Assembly: GCF_000770675.1 (NCBI RefSeq)
Contig: NZ_AVBG01000012.1
Coordinates: forward strand, 55,551-119,550
Origin: Pontibacillus chungwhensis BH030062
GTDB lineage: Bacteria > Bacillota > Bacilli > Bacillales > BH030062
Direction: 5' to 3'
Length of the DNA: 64,000 nucleotides
The translations under genes and the position numbers were made by a program. Shown in pieces: positions 1 through 8,590 of this stretch. The first letter of the stretch is position 1, and each line of letters begins with the position of its first letter. Under the pieces are notes generated by a model that saw nothing but the letters and a program-made list of their open reading frames with translations, did not search any database and was not told the origin of the DNA.

Positions 1-1183
1 CGAAGAACAGCTCTTTACTGTAGAAACCATTTAGGAATGGTAAAGGAACGCCAGCCATTGAAAACGTACCAAACACCGCAAGTGTTGCAGTAATTGGCAT
101 GAGCGTCATAAGACCGCCTAATTTGCGTATGTCTCGTGTACCTGTTTCGTGATCAATAATACCTGCGACCATGAACAAGCTACCTTTAAATGTAGCGTGG
201 TTCAAGATATGAAATACAGCTGCAAATACAGCAACCTTCGTTCCAAATCCGAGCATAGCCATAATCATACCAAGTTGGCTTATCGTGGAGAAGGCTAATA
301 TTCCTTTTAGATCTGTTTGGCGAACAGCCATATAAGATCCCCAACATAACGTTACAATTCCTACCGTACTAACAATAATAAAGAACCATTCACTCATTGA
401 GAAAATCGGTAAGAAGCGGGCGATCAAAAAGATCCCTGCTTTAACCATTGTGGCTGAGTGAAGGTAAGCACTAACTGGAGTAGGAGCTTCCATTGCATCT
501 GGTAACCATATGTGGAATGGAAATTGTGCTGATTTTGTAAAAGCACCTAAGAAGATAAACCCTAGTATCCATCCAAATTGTGGGCTGTTAATAATCGTTT
601 CTTTCTGATCCATCATAGCCTGAATACTTGTGGTGTCTGTAACAATGGTTAAGAGTAAGAGTCCACCCAGTAAACTAAGGCCTCCAAATACGGTAATGAG
701 CATTGATTTTAACGCCCCATACCTTGAGCCCTTTCTGTGGTTCCAGTATCCGATTAGAAGAAAGGAAGAAAGGGAAGTAAGTTCCCAAAACGTATAAAGT
801 GCAAATACGTTATCCGAGAATACGACTCCGAACATGGCAGCCATAAACATGAGTAAATACACGTAGAAATGGCCCAACTGTTCACTCTTATGTAAGTAAT
901 ATACAGAATAGAGTACAACTAGAGAGCCAATGCCACTAATGAGCAACCCAAATAATAAACTTAGTCCATCTAGATACAGATCGAAATTGATTTGTAAGGA
1001 TGGGATCCAAGAATAAGATCGCTCAAAAGGAGAGAATTGTGTACCCACCTGAGTGATAAGGTAAACAAATATACTGAAGGGAATAGGTAGCACGAACCAG
1101 CCTGTGTGAATGGAATGTTTCCATTTACTTAGGAATGGTATAAAACATGCTAAAATCAGTGGTAAAAAAATAGCGGTTAACAT
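1..1183 (-). CDS. mrpA: Mrp-type Na+/H+ antiporter subunit A (3' end outside window)
   Basis: Reading leftward from ATG 1183, about 394 residues are visible and the C-terminal half runs off the window. The protein is a string of membrane helices of the complex I NuoL/MrpA family. The first 30 residues, including the HTGWF stretch, and the domain with TFWELTSLSSFLLIGYW (131-147) match B. subtilis MrpA as I remember it. KSAQFPFHIWLPDA (217-230) and the NHATFKGSLFM helix (328-338) are proton-antiporter signatures. MrpA is the large subunit of the multisubunit antiporter that exports Na+ and holds cytoplasmic pH in saline or alkaline conditions. The RBS GGGAGGA lies about 10 bases upstream of the start. 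A NuoL/NdhF paralogue is less likely because of the MrpA-like N-terminus. Confidence 0.88.
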   Translation of the reverse strand, partial: MLTAIFLPLILACFIPFLSKWKHSIHTGWFVLPIPFSIFVYLITQVGTQFSPFERSYSWIPSLQINFDLYLDGLSLLFGLLISGIGSLVVLYSVYYLHKSEQLGHFYVYLLMFMAAMFGVVFSDNVFALYTFWELTSLSSFLLIGYWNHRKGSRYGALKSMLITVFGGLSLLGGLLLLTIVTDTTSIQAMMDQKETIINSPQFGWILGFIFLGAFTKSAQFPFHIWLPDAMEAPTPVSAYLHSATMVKAGIFLIARFLPIFSMSEWFFIIVSTVGIVTLCWGSYMAVRQTDLKGILAFSTISQLGMIMAMLGFGTKVAVFAAVFHILNHATFKGSLFMVAGIIDHETGTRDIRKLGGLMTLMPITATLAVFGTFSMAGVPLPFLNGFYSKELFF

Positions 1184-1216
1184 TCAGTCTAAGTCCTCCC
1201 TCGATATGAATAAAAG

Positions 1217-1245
1217 AATGTACCCTTTTAACATACGGTTTTCAA
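1217..1245 (-). promoter_or_regulatory. Candidate sigma-A promoter for mrpA
   Basis: On the minus strand TTGAAA (1240-1245) and TACATT (1217-1222) are separated by 17 bases and lie about 35 bases upstream of the mrpA start. The -35 box is good and the -10 box matches 4 of 6. Confidence 0.4.
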
Positions 1246-1334
1246 TATGCTTAATATCCACTCCATTGTAATAAAAAAAAGAGGTAAGAAGCAACTTTAT
1301 ACTATTTAAAAAGAGTTTGACGATTTTGTGACAA

Positions 1335-1365
1335 TTAAAAAAGCCTATTGCTACTAGCAATAGGC
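1335..1365 (-). terminator. Rho-independent terminator of sda
   Basis: GCCTATTGC (1343-1351) pairs perfectly with GCAATAGGC (1357-1365) around a 5-base loop. On the minus strand it is followed by a run of six T. It lies 8 bases past the sda stop codon. Confidence 0.9.
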
Positions 1366-1372
1366 GGATCGT

Positions 1373-1513
1373 TTAGCTTGTTCTTTTAATATTCTGAATG
1401 ATTGATCTCCGTTGTAGTTCTTCTTCAATGAGCTTTATAAACTCTGCGCTGAGGTTAAGTTCTGTGGCTTTATAGTATGATTCTATAAGCAATTCATCTG
1501 ATAAATGTTCCAT
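1373..1513 (-). CDS. sda: Sporulation checkpoint inhibitor Sda
   Basis: This 46-residue protein is the Sda helical hairpin. The core [18 protein letters not shown] (4-21) and the [10 protein letters not shown] segment (28-37) closely follow B. subtilis Sda. Sda binds histidine kinase KinA and blocks autophosphorylation, and so delays sporulation while replication is disturbed. I used ATG 1513. The RBS GGAGGTG sits about 23 bases upstream of it, so an in-frame TTG or GTG 9 to 15 bases earlier may be the real start. Location next to yqeG is as in B. subtilis. A DnaA-box cluster upstream and a strong terminator downstream define a monocistronic unit. Confidence 0.93.
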   Translation of the reverse strand: MEHLSDELLIESYYKATELNLSAEFIKLIEEELQRRSIIQNIKRTS

Positions 1514-1659
1514 AGCAATCACCAACAATTTGTTGGCTTACACCTCCCGCAATTAATTTTACTTGACTATGTAGATTCATCTTTATATGTGATAAGATTA
1601 TGTTTTGTTTTAGTGTGAACTAAATGTATCACGAATCATATTGGGCTACAACACCATGT

Positions 1660-1758
1660 ATATCCACAACCAACTGTATATAAGTTGTGGGTAAATTGGA
1701 AAAATTGTACACAAATAGGGTGATTACCTTGTGTGTTTTGTGTATAGAGTTATCCACA
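1660..1758. promoter_or_regulatory. DnaA-box cluster upstream of sda
   Basis: The consensus box TTATCCACA is present exactly at 1750-1758. One-mismatch boxes are ATATCCACA at 1660-1668 and, on the other strand, TGTGGGTAA at 1686-1694. A weaker 7/9 box lies at 1739-1747. In B. subtilis, DnaA binding upstream of sda is known to couple its transcription to replication status, and this arrangement fits that. Confidence 0.75.
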
Positions 1759-1855
1759 ACTAAAATGGTGTAGGAATTTGTCGAACGTTTTTTCTTCTAA
1801 ATGAGTAGGTGGCACATAAAATATGCTTTTTTTCTATTTGAAGGTAAACTTTCTT

Positions 1856-1884
1856 TTGAAAGGGAATGATAAATTCTATATCAT
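1856..1884 (+). promoter_or_regulatory. Candidate sigma-A promoter for the yqeG operon
   Basis: TTGAAA (1856-1861) and TATCAT (1879-1884) are separated by 17 bases, about 50 bases before the yqeG start. Confidence 0.5.
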
Positions 1885-1934
1885 GGATAAGTGGTCCATT
1901 TGTACGGTAAAAGGCATAAAACGAGGTGATAAAG

Positions 1935-2465
1935 GTGTTAAAGAAGTTTCTTCCAGATGAACATGTTCAATCTGTATTTGAAATCAGACCTTCCGAATTA
2001 AAGGAACGAGGAATAAAAGGAATCATTACCGATTTAGATAATACGCTAGTTGCTTGGGATCAAGCAGATGCAACACCAGAAATTGTGCAATGGTTTAAAT
2101 TAATGAAAGAAAACGATATTCAAGTAACAGTCGTTTCAAATAACAACGAAAGTCGCGTCACTTTCTTCTCTGAACCATTAAACATTCCATTTATATACAG
2201 TGCGAGGAAGCCGCTTGGGAAAGCTTTTCGCAAAGCTAGGAAAGAGATGAACTTAAATAAGGAAGAAATCGTTGTTGTTGGAGATCAACTTTTGACTGAC
2301 GTATTAGGTGGCAATCGCGCTGAATTCCATACGGTGCTAGTCGTTCCTATCGTTCAAACAGATGGGTTGTGGACAAGAATTAATCGAAAAATTGAGCGAC
2401 AGATCTTAGGTTGGATGAAAAGTCGAGGAATGCTTAATTGGGAGGATAAAGAATGGAAAAAGTAA
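1935..2465 (+). CDS. yqeG: YqeG family HAD-type phosphatase
   Basis: This is a 176-residue HAD-superfamily protein (subfamily IIIA). Motif I is DLDNTLV (33-39) with the nucleophile and acid/base aspartates, motif II is near VVSNNN, and GDQLLTDVLGGN carries the motif III/IV aspartates. The substrate is unknown. It opens the yqeG-yqeH-aroE-yhbY-nadD-yqeK-rsfS-yqeM operon. I chose GTG 1935 rather than the in-frame GTG 1926 because GAGGTGA (1923-1929) is correctly spaced for 1935 and the resulting MLKKFLP N-terminus matches B. subtilis YqeG. The 3' end overlaps yqeH by 13 bases, suggesting translational coupling. Confidence 0.93.
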   Translation: MLKKFLPDEHVQSVFEIRPSELKERGIKGIITDLDNTLVAWDQADATPEIVQWFKLMKENDIQVTVVSNNNESRVTFFSEPLNIPFIYSARKPLGKAFRKARKEMNLNKEEIVVVGDQLLTDVLGGNRAEFHTVLVVPIVQTDGLWTRINRKIERQILGWMKSRGMLNWEDKEWKK

Positions 2466-3553
2466 TTTGTTATGGATGTGGAGCTGAAATTCAGACACAA
2501 GACCCAAAAGCTCCTGGATATGCTCCTGCTTCTGCTTTAGAGCGTGAAGAAGTTATTTGTAAACGATGCTTTCGATTAAAGCATTATAATGAAGTGCAAG
2601 ACGTTGATTTAACAGATGATGATTTTCTTAGAATGTTGAACCAAATCCGTGATACGGATGGAATGATTGTGAAAGTGATGGATATCTTTGATTTTAATGG
2701 AAGTTTTATTCAAGGTCTCCCACGTTTCACTGGGAATAAACCCATCATTCTTGTAGGGAATAAAGTTGATTTATTGCCGAAGTCCGTTAACCATAATAAA
2801 GTGAAACAGTGGATGAGACGTCTGGCTAAGGAACAAGGGCTTAAAGTGAATGATGTTTTCCTGGTGTCAGCAAAGACTGGTGAAGGTATGGAAGAGGTCG
2901 CAGGTTCAATTGAACATCAGCGCCGAGGGAAAGATGTATATGTTGTTGGGTGTACAAACGTAGGGAAATCGACATTTATTAATCATTTAATTCAAGATTC
3001 TACAGGTGAGAAAGAAGCAATAACGACTTCTTATTTCCCTGGTACAACACTAGGATTTATTGATATTCCCCTTGATGAAAAGGCGTCACTATTTGATACG
3101 CCAGGTGTTATAAATAGGCATCAAATGGCACATTATGTATCAGAAAAGGATTTGAAAGTCATTACGCCTCAAAAAGAAATTAAGCCACGCGTTTACCAAT
3201 TGAATGAGGATCAAACCCTTTATTTTGGCGGGCTTGCAAGGCTTGATTTTACGAAAGGTGAGAAGCATTCTTTTGTTTGTTACTTTTCAAATCAACTAAA
3301 TATTCATCGAACAAAGCTAGAAAAAGCAGATGAATTATATGAGACTCATTTAGGAGAACTACTCTCTCCTCCTGATCAGGATACGAAGTCTAAACTGCCA
3401 CCTTTAAAAGCACAAAGTTTTCAAGTTCTAGAAGATAAAACGGACATTGTATTCTCTGGTCTTGGGTGGATTACAGTACCACATGGTGGAGTTACTGTGA
3501 CGGCACATTTACCAGAAGGTGTACGTGTTTCCCTTCGTTCTTCATTAATTTAA
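2453..3553 (+). CDS. yqeH: Circularly permuted ribosome-biogenesis GTPase YqeH
   Basis: The GTPase motifs occur in permuted order: NKVD (G4, 103-106), SAKTG (G5, 139-143), GCTNVGKST (G1, 166-174), then DTPG (G3, 215-218). An N-terminal zinc finger is formed by C6, C9, C36 and C39. YqeH homologues act in assembly of the 30S subunit and 16S rRNA maturation. At 366 residues the length is typical. The start is ATG 2453 behind GGGAGG inside the yqeG end. Its position beside other ribosome-assembly genes (yhbY, rsfS) supports the role. Confidence 0.96.
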   Translation: MEKVICYGCGAEIQTQDPKAPGYAPASALEREEVICKRCFRLKHYNEVQDVDLTDDDFLRMLNQIRDTDGMIVKVMDIFDFNGSFIQGLPRFTGNKPIILVGNKVDLLPKSVNHNKVKQWMRRLAKEQGLKVNDVFLVSAKTGEGMEEVAGSIEHQRRGKDVYVVGCTNVGKSTFINHLIQDSTGEKEAITTSYFPGTTLGFIDIPLDEKASLFDTPGVINRHQMAHYVSEKDLKVITPQKEIKPRVYQLNEDQTLYFGGLARLDFTKGEKHSFVCYFSNQLNIHRTKLEKADELYETHLGELLSPPDQDTKSKLPPLKAQSFQVLEDKTDIVFSGLGWITVPHGGVTVTAHLPEGVRVSLRSSLI

Positions 3554-3571
3554 AAAGGTGGATGGTTAACG

Positions 3572-4420
3572 ATGAGCTATTTATTTGGACTAATCGGCTA
3601 CCCAGCTAAACATTCCAAGTCTCCCTGGATTCATGAGCAATTTCTTAAAAAGCAAGGTGAACAGGGGGCTTATCGTATATTTGAAACAAGCCCTGATCTA
3701 TTGAAAGATAAACTTCAGGCACTGAAAATGATTGAAATAGATGGCTTTAACGTCACTGTTCCATATAAGGAAGAGATCATTCCTTATCTTGATGAAGTTG
3801 ATTCCTATGCTTCATCTGTTGGTGCAGTTAATACTGTTCACGTCCAAGACGGTAAGTGGATTGGGTACAACACAGATGGTAAAGGTTATGTTCGTTCTCT
3901 TCTTGAAGAATATCCGGACACAAACTTAAACAAAACCCGGGTGTTGCTACTTGGAGCAGGAGGAGCAGCGAGGGGGATTTACAGAGCGTTGGCGGAGGCT
4001 GGTGCCCCTGTCATTGATATCGCTAACCGAACAGCCTCACGCGGAGAAGCACTACGCAAACTACGATGTGAAAGCACGGAATCGGCGGTCCTTTCACTTG
4101 AAAAAGCTGAAGAGGGTCTTTCTCATTATGATCTGGTTGTGCAGACGACTTCAGTAGGTATGACCCCTAATGAAAGTGATCAAATTATTTCTTTACGTAA
4201 TGTAAGTCATAATGCCATAGTAAGTGATATTGTGTATAAACCATTTGAGACCTCCATTTTGAAAGAGGCAAAAAATAGAGGAGCTCGTGTGCTAAATGGC
4301 CACGGTATGCTTATTTATCAAGCGGCCTTAGCCTTTGAACAATGGACAGAAACGTTTGTTGAAGCAAACGATATTGTAACTAAATTTGAACAGCAACTGA
4401 AAGGTGATACAACATGTTAA
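3572..4420 (+). CDS. aroE: Shikimate dehydrogenase (NADP+)
   Basis: The 282-residue protein reduces 3-dehydroshikimate to shikimate in aromatic amino acid synthesis. The substrate site is SKSP (15-18) and NVTVPYKE (60-67), whose lysine is catalytic, with the partner aspartate in NTDG (100-103). The Rossmann loop is GAGGAARG (128-135), and GHGMLIYQA closes the C-terminal helix. The start ATG 3572 follows AAAGGTGG. The gene ends overlapping yhbY by 7 bases, as in the B. subtilis operon. Confidence 0.96.
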   Translation: MSYLFGLIGYPAKHSKSPWIHEQFLKKQGEQGAYRIFETSPDLLKDKLQALKMIEIDGFNVTVPYKEEIIPYLDEVDSYASSVGAVNTVHVQDGKWIGYNTDGKGYVRSLLEEYPDTNLNKTRVLLLGAGGAARGIYRALAEAGAPVIDIANRTASRGEALRKLRCESTESAVLSLEKAEEGLSHYDLVVQTTSVGMTPNESDQIISLRNVSHNAIVSDIVYKPFETSILKEAKNRGARVLNGHGMLIYQAALAFEQWTETFVEANDIVTKFEQQLKGDTTC

Positions 4421-4704
4421 CAGGAAAACAAAAACGATTTTTACGCTCGAAAGCCCACCACCTGAATCCGATTTTTCAAGTTGGAAAAACAGGTGTGAAT
4501 GAAAATATGATTGATCAAATTTCTGATGTACTTGAGAAACGAGAGCTTATCAAGATCAGTATTTTACAAAACTGCTTTGAAGATAAAGATGAGGTAGCAA
4601 AGGACATTGCTGATGGAGCAGAAGCTCACATCGTTCAAATCATCGGTAATACGATCGTTCTTTACAAAGAATCAGATGAGAATAAGCAGATTAAACTACC
4701 GTAA
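4414..4704 (+). CDS. yhbY: YhbY/YqeI family RNA-binding protein (CRM domain)
   Basis: The 96 residues form a single CRM domain. LTGKQKRFLRSKAHHL at the start and the GKTGVNENM loop are diagnostic of the YhbY family. In other bacteria the protein associates with pre-50S particles, so a role in ribosome assembly is likely. It lies between aroE (7-base overlap) and nadD (14-base gap) in the same operon. Confidence 0.93.
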   Translation: MLTGKQKRFLRSKAHHLNPIFQVGKTGVNENMIDQISDVLEKRELIKISILQNCFEDKDEVAKDIADGAEAHIVQIIGNTIVLYKESDENKQIKLP

Positions 4705-4718
4705 AAAAGGAGTTTAGT

Positions 4719-5288
4719 ATGAAGAAAATTGGATTGTTAGGTGGTACATTTGATCCTCCTCATATGGGGCATTTACTCATAGCGGAAGAGGTGTACCAAG
4801 AACTTGGGCTTGATGAGGTGTGGTTCATCCCTTCAAATGATCCCCCTCACAAAACGGCAACCAATACAAAAGTGAATGATCGTTTAGAGATGACGCAATT
4901 AGCGATAGATTCTAACCCCCATTTTAAGATAAATACAATTGAAATCGAACGATCTGGAACTTCTTATACGTTTGATACGGTTAAGACATTAATTGATGAG
5001 TTTGAGGATATTCAATTTTACTTTATAATGGGAGGAGACATGGTCGAATACTTGCCAAAGTGGAATAGAATAGATGAACTAGTCGAAATGATCACGTTTG
5101 TTGGGGTAAAGCGTAAAGGACATGATCTTACATCTCCATACCCTATTCAAACCATTGACATCCCAGTATTCGAAGTGTCTTCTACGTTTATTCGAGAACG
5201 AATCATGCAGGGCCGTTCAGCGCGGTATTTGTTACCTCAATCTGTAGAATCTTTTATAAAGGAGCAGGGATTGTATGGATCAGAATGA
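4719..5288 (+). CDS. nadD: Nicotinate-nucleotide adenylyltransferase
   Basis: NadD joins nicotinate mononucleotide and ATP to give deamido-NAD, in NAD synthesis. The nucleotidyltransferase signature is GGTFDPPHMGHLL (8-20) with the T/HxGH motif, and SSTFIRERI near residue 165 is the SxTxxR ATP-binding motif. The length of 189 residues is normal. AAAGGAG precedes ATG 4719 at good spacing. It overlaps yqeK by 14 bases. Confidence 0.96.
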   Translation: MKKIGLLGGTFDPPHMGHLLIAEEVYQELGLDEVWFIPSNDPPHKTATNTKVNDRLEMTQLAIDSNPHFKINTIEIERSGTSYTFDTVKTLIDEFEDIQFYFIMGGDMVEYLPKWNRIDELVEMITFVGVKRKGHDLTSPYPIQTIDIPVFEVSSTFIRERIMQGRSARYLLPQSVESFIKEQGLYGSE

Positions 5289-5856
5289 AGCATTAGCTAT
5301 ACTAAAACCTCACCTAAAGCAGGAGCGCTATGATCATACAGTGAGAGTAATGGAGACTGCTATTGAATTAGCGGAGATGTATGAAGTAGATGAAAAGAAG
5401 GCAGAAATAGCAGCCATTTTTCATGATTATGCCAAATACAGACCGACAGAAGAAATGAAGAAATGGATCACTTCGACTTATTTACCAAAAGATTTGCTGC
5501 ACTACCATCATGAGTTGTGGCATGGTCCTGTAGGAGCGTTATTGGTCGAGAGGGAAGTTGGAATTACAGATGTAGAAATCCTGGATTCCATTCATTATCA
5601 CACAACAGGCCGTACTCATATGACACCCTTGGATAAAGTGATTTTTCTGGCTGATTATATTGAGCCTGGTCGCAGGTTCCCTGGTATTGACGATGTAAGA
5701 GAAGCTGCTCAGGTGAGCTTGGATTATGGATGTTGGATGGCAACAAAAAACACCATTGCCTTTTTAATGAGCAAAAATCAACCTATTTATCCTGATACTT
5801 TTTATGCGTATAACGCTTTAACAAAAAGTAAGAATAACAAACAAGAAGGGAAGTAA
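5275..5856 (+). CDS. yqeK: HD-domain Ap4A hydrolase YqeK
   Basis: This 193-residue HD-domain phosphohydrolase has HTVRV (21-25), the HD pair at 50-51 in FHDYAK, and downstream histidines in YHHELWHGPVGA. Members of the YqeK family symmetrically hydrolyse diadenosine tetraphosphate. It is paired with nadD in many Firmicutes and here overlaps it by 14 bases. The gene ends 3 bases before rsfS. Confidence 0.93.
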   Translation: MDQNEALAILKPHLKQERYDHTVRVMETAIELAEMYEVDEKKAEIAAIFHDYAKYRPTEEMKKWITSTYLPKDLLHYHHELWHGPVGALLVEREVGITDVEILDSIHYHTTGRTHMTPLDKVIFLADYIEPGRRFPGIDDVREAAQVSLDYGCWMATKNTIAFLMSKNQPIYPDTFYAYNALTKSKNNKQEGK

Positions 5857-5859
5857 AAC

Positions 5860-6228
5860 ATGGAAAGTAAGGAACTTATGAAAATTGCCGCGCAGGCATG
5901 TGAAGATAAACGAGCTGAAGATATTGTTGCAATGGACATGCAAAACGTGTCTTTAATTGCAGACTATTTTATTATTTGTCATGGAACAAATGAACGTCAA
6001 GTTCAAGCGATTGCAAGAGGGATTAAGGAAGCAGCAGAAGAGCAGGGCATGGTTGTTAAACGCATGGAAGGCTTCGAAGAATCTCGTTGGATTCTTGTGG
6101 ATCTAGACGACGTGGTTTGCCATATTTTCCACAAAGATGAACGTAACTACTACAACCTAGAACGTCTATGGGGAGATGCTCCTTCCTATAGCATGCAAGA
6201 AATTACACCAAATCAAGACCAGGTGTAA
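5860..6228 (+). CDS. rsfS: Ribosome silencing factor RsfS
   Basis: The 122-residue protein has the DUF143/RsfS fold. ADYFIICHG (35-43) and ESRWILVDLDDVVCHIF are the conserved core. RsfS binds ribosomal protein uL14 and blocks subunit joining when nutrients are scarce. RBS GAAGGGA precedes ATG 5860. One base separates its stop from the yqeM start. Confidence 0.95.
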   Translation: MESKELMKIAAQACEDKRAEDIVAMDMQNVSLIADYFIICHGTNERQVQAIARGIKEAAEEQGMVVKRMEGFEESRWILVDLDDVVCHIFHKDERNYYNLERLWGDAPSYSMQEITPNQDQV

Positions 6229-6229
6229 T

Positions 6230-6988
6230 ATGAGTTATGGTCGTTTTGCTGAAATCTATGACGAATTGATGGAAGATGTTCCTTATCAGGATTGGGTAAC
6301 GTTTACTCAATCCTCAATTCGTTCCACTGAGGTAGGAGTAGAGAGTATCTTAGACCTTGGAGCTGGAACTGGTGAGATTTCGATACGTTTAGCTAAAGAA
6401 GGATACAACGTTACAGGTGTGGATCTTTCAGAAGATATGTTAGCTGTAGCGAATCGGAAGTCAATAGAACAAAACGCTTCTGTGGAGTGGGTAAAGCAAG
6501 ATATATCATCATTAAATATGCCTGTCCAATATGACATGGCTATTAGCTATTGTGATGTAATTAATTATATTACGGACGAGCAAGAAGTTCAGCAAACGTT
6601 CCAGCATGCCCACGATGTGATAAAACCAGGAGGCTTGTTTTTGTTTGATGTTCACTCGATAGGTTATATAGACGGGTACCTCAGCGGTCAGACTTTTAGT
6701 GCCGTAACAGATGAGATAAGCTACATTTGGTTCTGTGATGAAAAGCGAGAAGATCATTCTGTAGCCCACGATTTAACTTTCTTTGTGAAAAAGGACGATC
6801 TATATGAGCGTTTTGATGAATACCACAGCCAAAGAACATTCCCTGTTTCAACATATGTAGCATGGCTGCAAGATATTGGTTTCCATGTTTTAGGCATCCA
6901 TAGTGACTTTTCACAAGAAAGTGGATATGATGAAGAAGAGAATGATCGCATCTTTTTTATATGTCAAAAACCCACCGAAGAAGAGTAA
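6230..6988 (+). CDS. yqeM: Class I SAM-dependent methyltransferase YqeM
   Basis: The 252-residue protein carries the SAM-binding glycine loop LDLGAGTG (41-48), an acidic VDLSEDML strand end and a KPGGLFLFD post-motif. The substrate is unknown. It is the last gene of the yqeG operon. A longer in-frame reading from 6176 exists, but ATG 6230 follows AGGTG and gives the conserved MSYGRFAEIYDELM start. Its stop codon lies in the loop of the terminator hairpin. Confidence 0.9.
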   Translation: MSYGRFAEIYDELMEDVPYQDWVTFTQSSIRSTEVGVESILDLGAGTGEISIRLAKEGYNVTGVDLSEDMLAVANRKSIEQNASVEWVKQDISSLNMPVQYDMAISYCDVINYITDEQEVQQTFQHAHDVIKPGGLFLFDVHSIGYIDGYLSGQTFSAVTDEISYIWFCDEKREDHSVAHDLTFFVKKDDLYERFDEYHSQRTFPVSTYVAWLQDIGFHVLGIHSDFSQESGYDEEENDRIFFICQKPTEEE

Positions 6989-7010
6989 ACACTCTTCTTC
7001 GGTTTTTTCT
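6975..7010 (+). terminator. Terminator of the yqeG-yqeM operon
   Basis: CCGAAGAAGAGT (6975-6986) and ACTCTTCTTCGG (6991-7002) form a perfect 12-bp stem with a 4-base loop, followed by TTTTTT. The yqeM stop codon TAA overlaps the stem/loop boundary. Confidence 0.95.
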
Positions 7011-7044
7011 TGAAGGATTTTGTTGAAGATTGAAGAATAAAGTA

Positions 7045-7866
7045 TTAATCCCGCTTTTGTTCTCCTAGTTCCCATTTATCTTGGTTGTACTTACGATGAG
7101 TTCTCTGGAACAGATGATGAAACATTTCACCTGTTTCTGTCTCCAGTACTTCTATCCCTTCTCCAGTTACGCCTCCCTTTACACAAACCTTCTCTTGCAA
7201 AGTAGGCAATGAATAGTGTCCTTCCTCTAGAAGCTTTCCAAACCCGATTACCATTTCTGTAACCATAGTTGTAGCTTCTTGTTCAGAAATCTTTGTTTCC
7301 TCACATGCCGCATCCACAAATCGTTGAAGTAAGTAACTAAAAAATGCTGGACCACATGAGACGATATCTGAGGATACGCGAGTGACGTTTTCGTTAATTT
7401 GAACAGGCTTAGAGTATGCTTTGCAACATTGCTCCACATAAGCCCTCATTAAAGGTGATACACGTTCTCCAAATGTTAACAGGGTTACACCTGATTGAGC
7501 GCGGTTCGTAATGCTTGGGATCCACCGAACAACCTGACAAGGCACCTCATTTTCAAGATCCTCTACACTGTAAGGACTTGTAATCGAAACCAAGCACTGT
7601 TGCTCAGTAAGGTATGATTGTATTTTATTGAGAAGGGGGTAAATATCCAATGGCTTAACGCATATAAAAAGCATGTCGGCTTCTTTTGCTACTTCTTCAG
7701 CTCCTTCACAAACCGTAATTCCTGGGTAGTTTTTTTGTAATGAATTCGCTTTTGAAAGGGTTCGGTTTGTTACATAAAGCTGCTCAGCTTCAATCATTCC
7801 TGAATCAATCCACGCTTCTATCAAGATTTTTCCCATATTACCCGTACCAATAATGCCCCACTTCAT
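7045..7866 (-). CDS. comER: ComER, pyrroline-5-carboxylate reductase-like protein
   Basis: The N-terminal Rossmann motif WGIIGTGNMG (3-12) and the overall plan place this 273-residue protein in the P5C-reductase family. Divergent placement against comEA is the hallmark of comER. In B. subtilis the gene is not needed for competence, and links to sporulation have been described in Bacillus. A true proline-biosynthetic role is less likely from the context. The RBS GGAGGGG is 6 bases upstream of ATG 7866. Confidence 0.92.
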   Translation of the reverse strand: MKWGIIGTGNMGKILIEAWIDSGMIEAEQLYVTNRTLSKANSLQKNYPGITVCEGAEEVAKEADMLFICVKPLDIYPLLNKIQSYLTEQQCLVSITSPYSVEDLENEVPCQVVRWIPSITNRAQSGVTLLTFGERVSPLMRAYVEQCCKAYSKPVQINENVTRVSSDIVSCGPAFFSYLLQRFVDAACEETKISEQEATTMVTEMVIGFGKLLEEGHYSLPTLQEKVCVKGGVTGEGIEVLETETGEMFHHLFQRTHRKYNQDKWELGEQKRD

Positions 7867-7948
7867 GTTAGGTCCCCTCCTTTACAAGATAATCTCTTCA
7901 TGCAATTACTGTTCCGTTAACAAATATATGAAAGAAGGTAGATCGTTT

Positions 7949-8524
7949 ATGAGTCGAATCTACAAGTATTTTCTATCTATAGCTGTTTTAGCAGGGTTTA
8001 TCCTTTGGATACTTTGGCCAACTTCACCTTCTGATGATGAGTTCGTAATCAATCACGAAAAAGAAGAAGAAGAAGAAAGTAAGGTAAATGCGTCAGCTGA
8101 AAAAACACTTATGTACGTAGATGTTAAAGGGGAGGTTGAACGTCCTGGTGTATATCATTTGAATGAGGGAAGCAGGGTGGAAGATGCTATTGAAATGGCA
8201 GGAGGTCTTACATCGTCAGGAGATCCTTTATCCGTAAACTTAGCTATGCGTGTACAAGATGAGATGGTTGTGATTGTTCTTGCTAAAGGGGGAGGAACAG
8301 CCTCTCCTGAAGGTGGGGGGAGTATGACGGAGAAGGTTTTCATTAATCAAGCCTCTTTAGAAGAGTTAAAAACCTTATCTGGGGTTGGTGAATCCAAGGC
8401 TAAAGCTATTCTTGAATATCGTGAAAAAAATGGCCCCTTTCAAGATGTTCATGACCTTCTTCAAGTTAGTGGTATTGGAGAGAAAACTTTAGAAGGACTT
8501 GTAGAAGATATTCAGGTCCCTTAG
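7949..8524 (+). CDS. comEA: Competence DNA receptor ComEA
   Basis: ComEA is the membrane-anchored receptor that binds double-stranded DNA during transformation. Visible parts are one N-terminal membrane helix (5-23), an acidic linker (29-45), an SLBB domain (56-112) and a helix-hairpin-helix DNA-binding domain (130-190) with SGVGESKA (144-151) and SGIGEKT (174-180). The reading frame is open back to 7853, but AAGAAGG before ATG 7949 and the membrane helix at the start argue for 7949 (191 aa). No clear ComK box (AAAA-N5-TTTT) is visible in the short space to comER. Confidence 0.95.
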   Translation: MSRIYKYFLSIAVLAGFILWILWPTSPSDDEFVINHEKEEEEESKVNASAEKTLMYVDVKGEVERPGVYHLNEGSRVEDAIEMAGGLTSSGDPLSVNLAMRVQDEMVVIVLAKGGGTASPEGGGSMTEKVFINQASLEELKTLSGVGESKAKAILEYREKNGPFQDVHDLLQVSGIGEKTLEGLVEDIQVP

Positions 8525-8590
8525 TTGATTGACGTACAACTGGACAAGCAGTACACTGAATGGAAATGAAAATAGAGAAGGTGATCGATA

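Larger units (their letters stand above)
1514..1934. other. sda-yqeG divergent intergenic region
   Basis: About 420 AT-rich bases separate the divergent sda and yqeG genes. It holds the DnaA-box cluster and the candidate yqeG promoter listed separately. I see no gene in it. Confidence 0.7.

Noticed and set aside
7867..7948. ComK box before comEA
   Set aside because: The AAAA-N5-TTTT pattern is not present in the short comER-comEA spacer.
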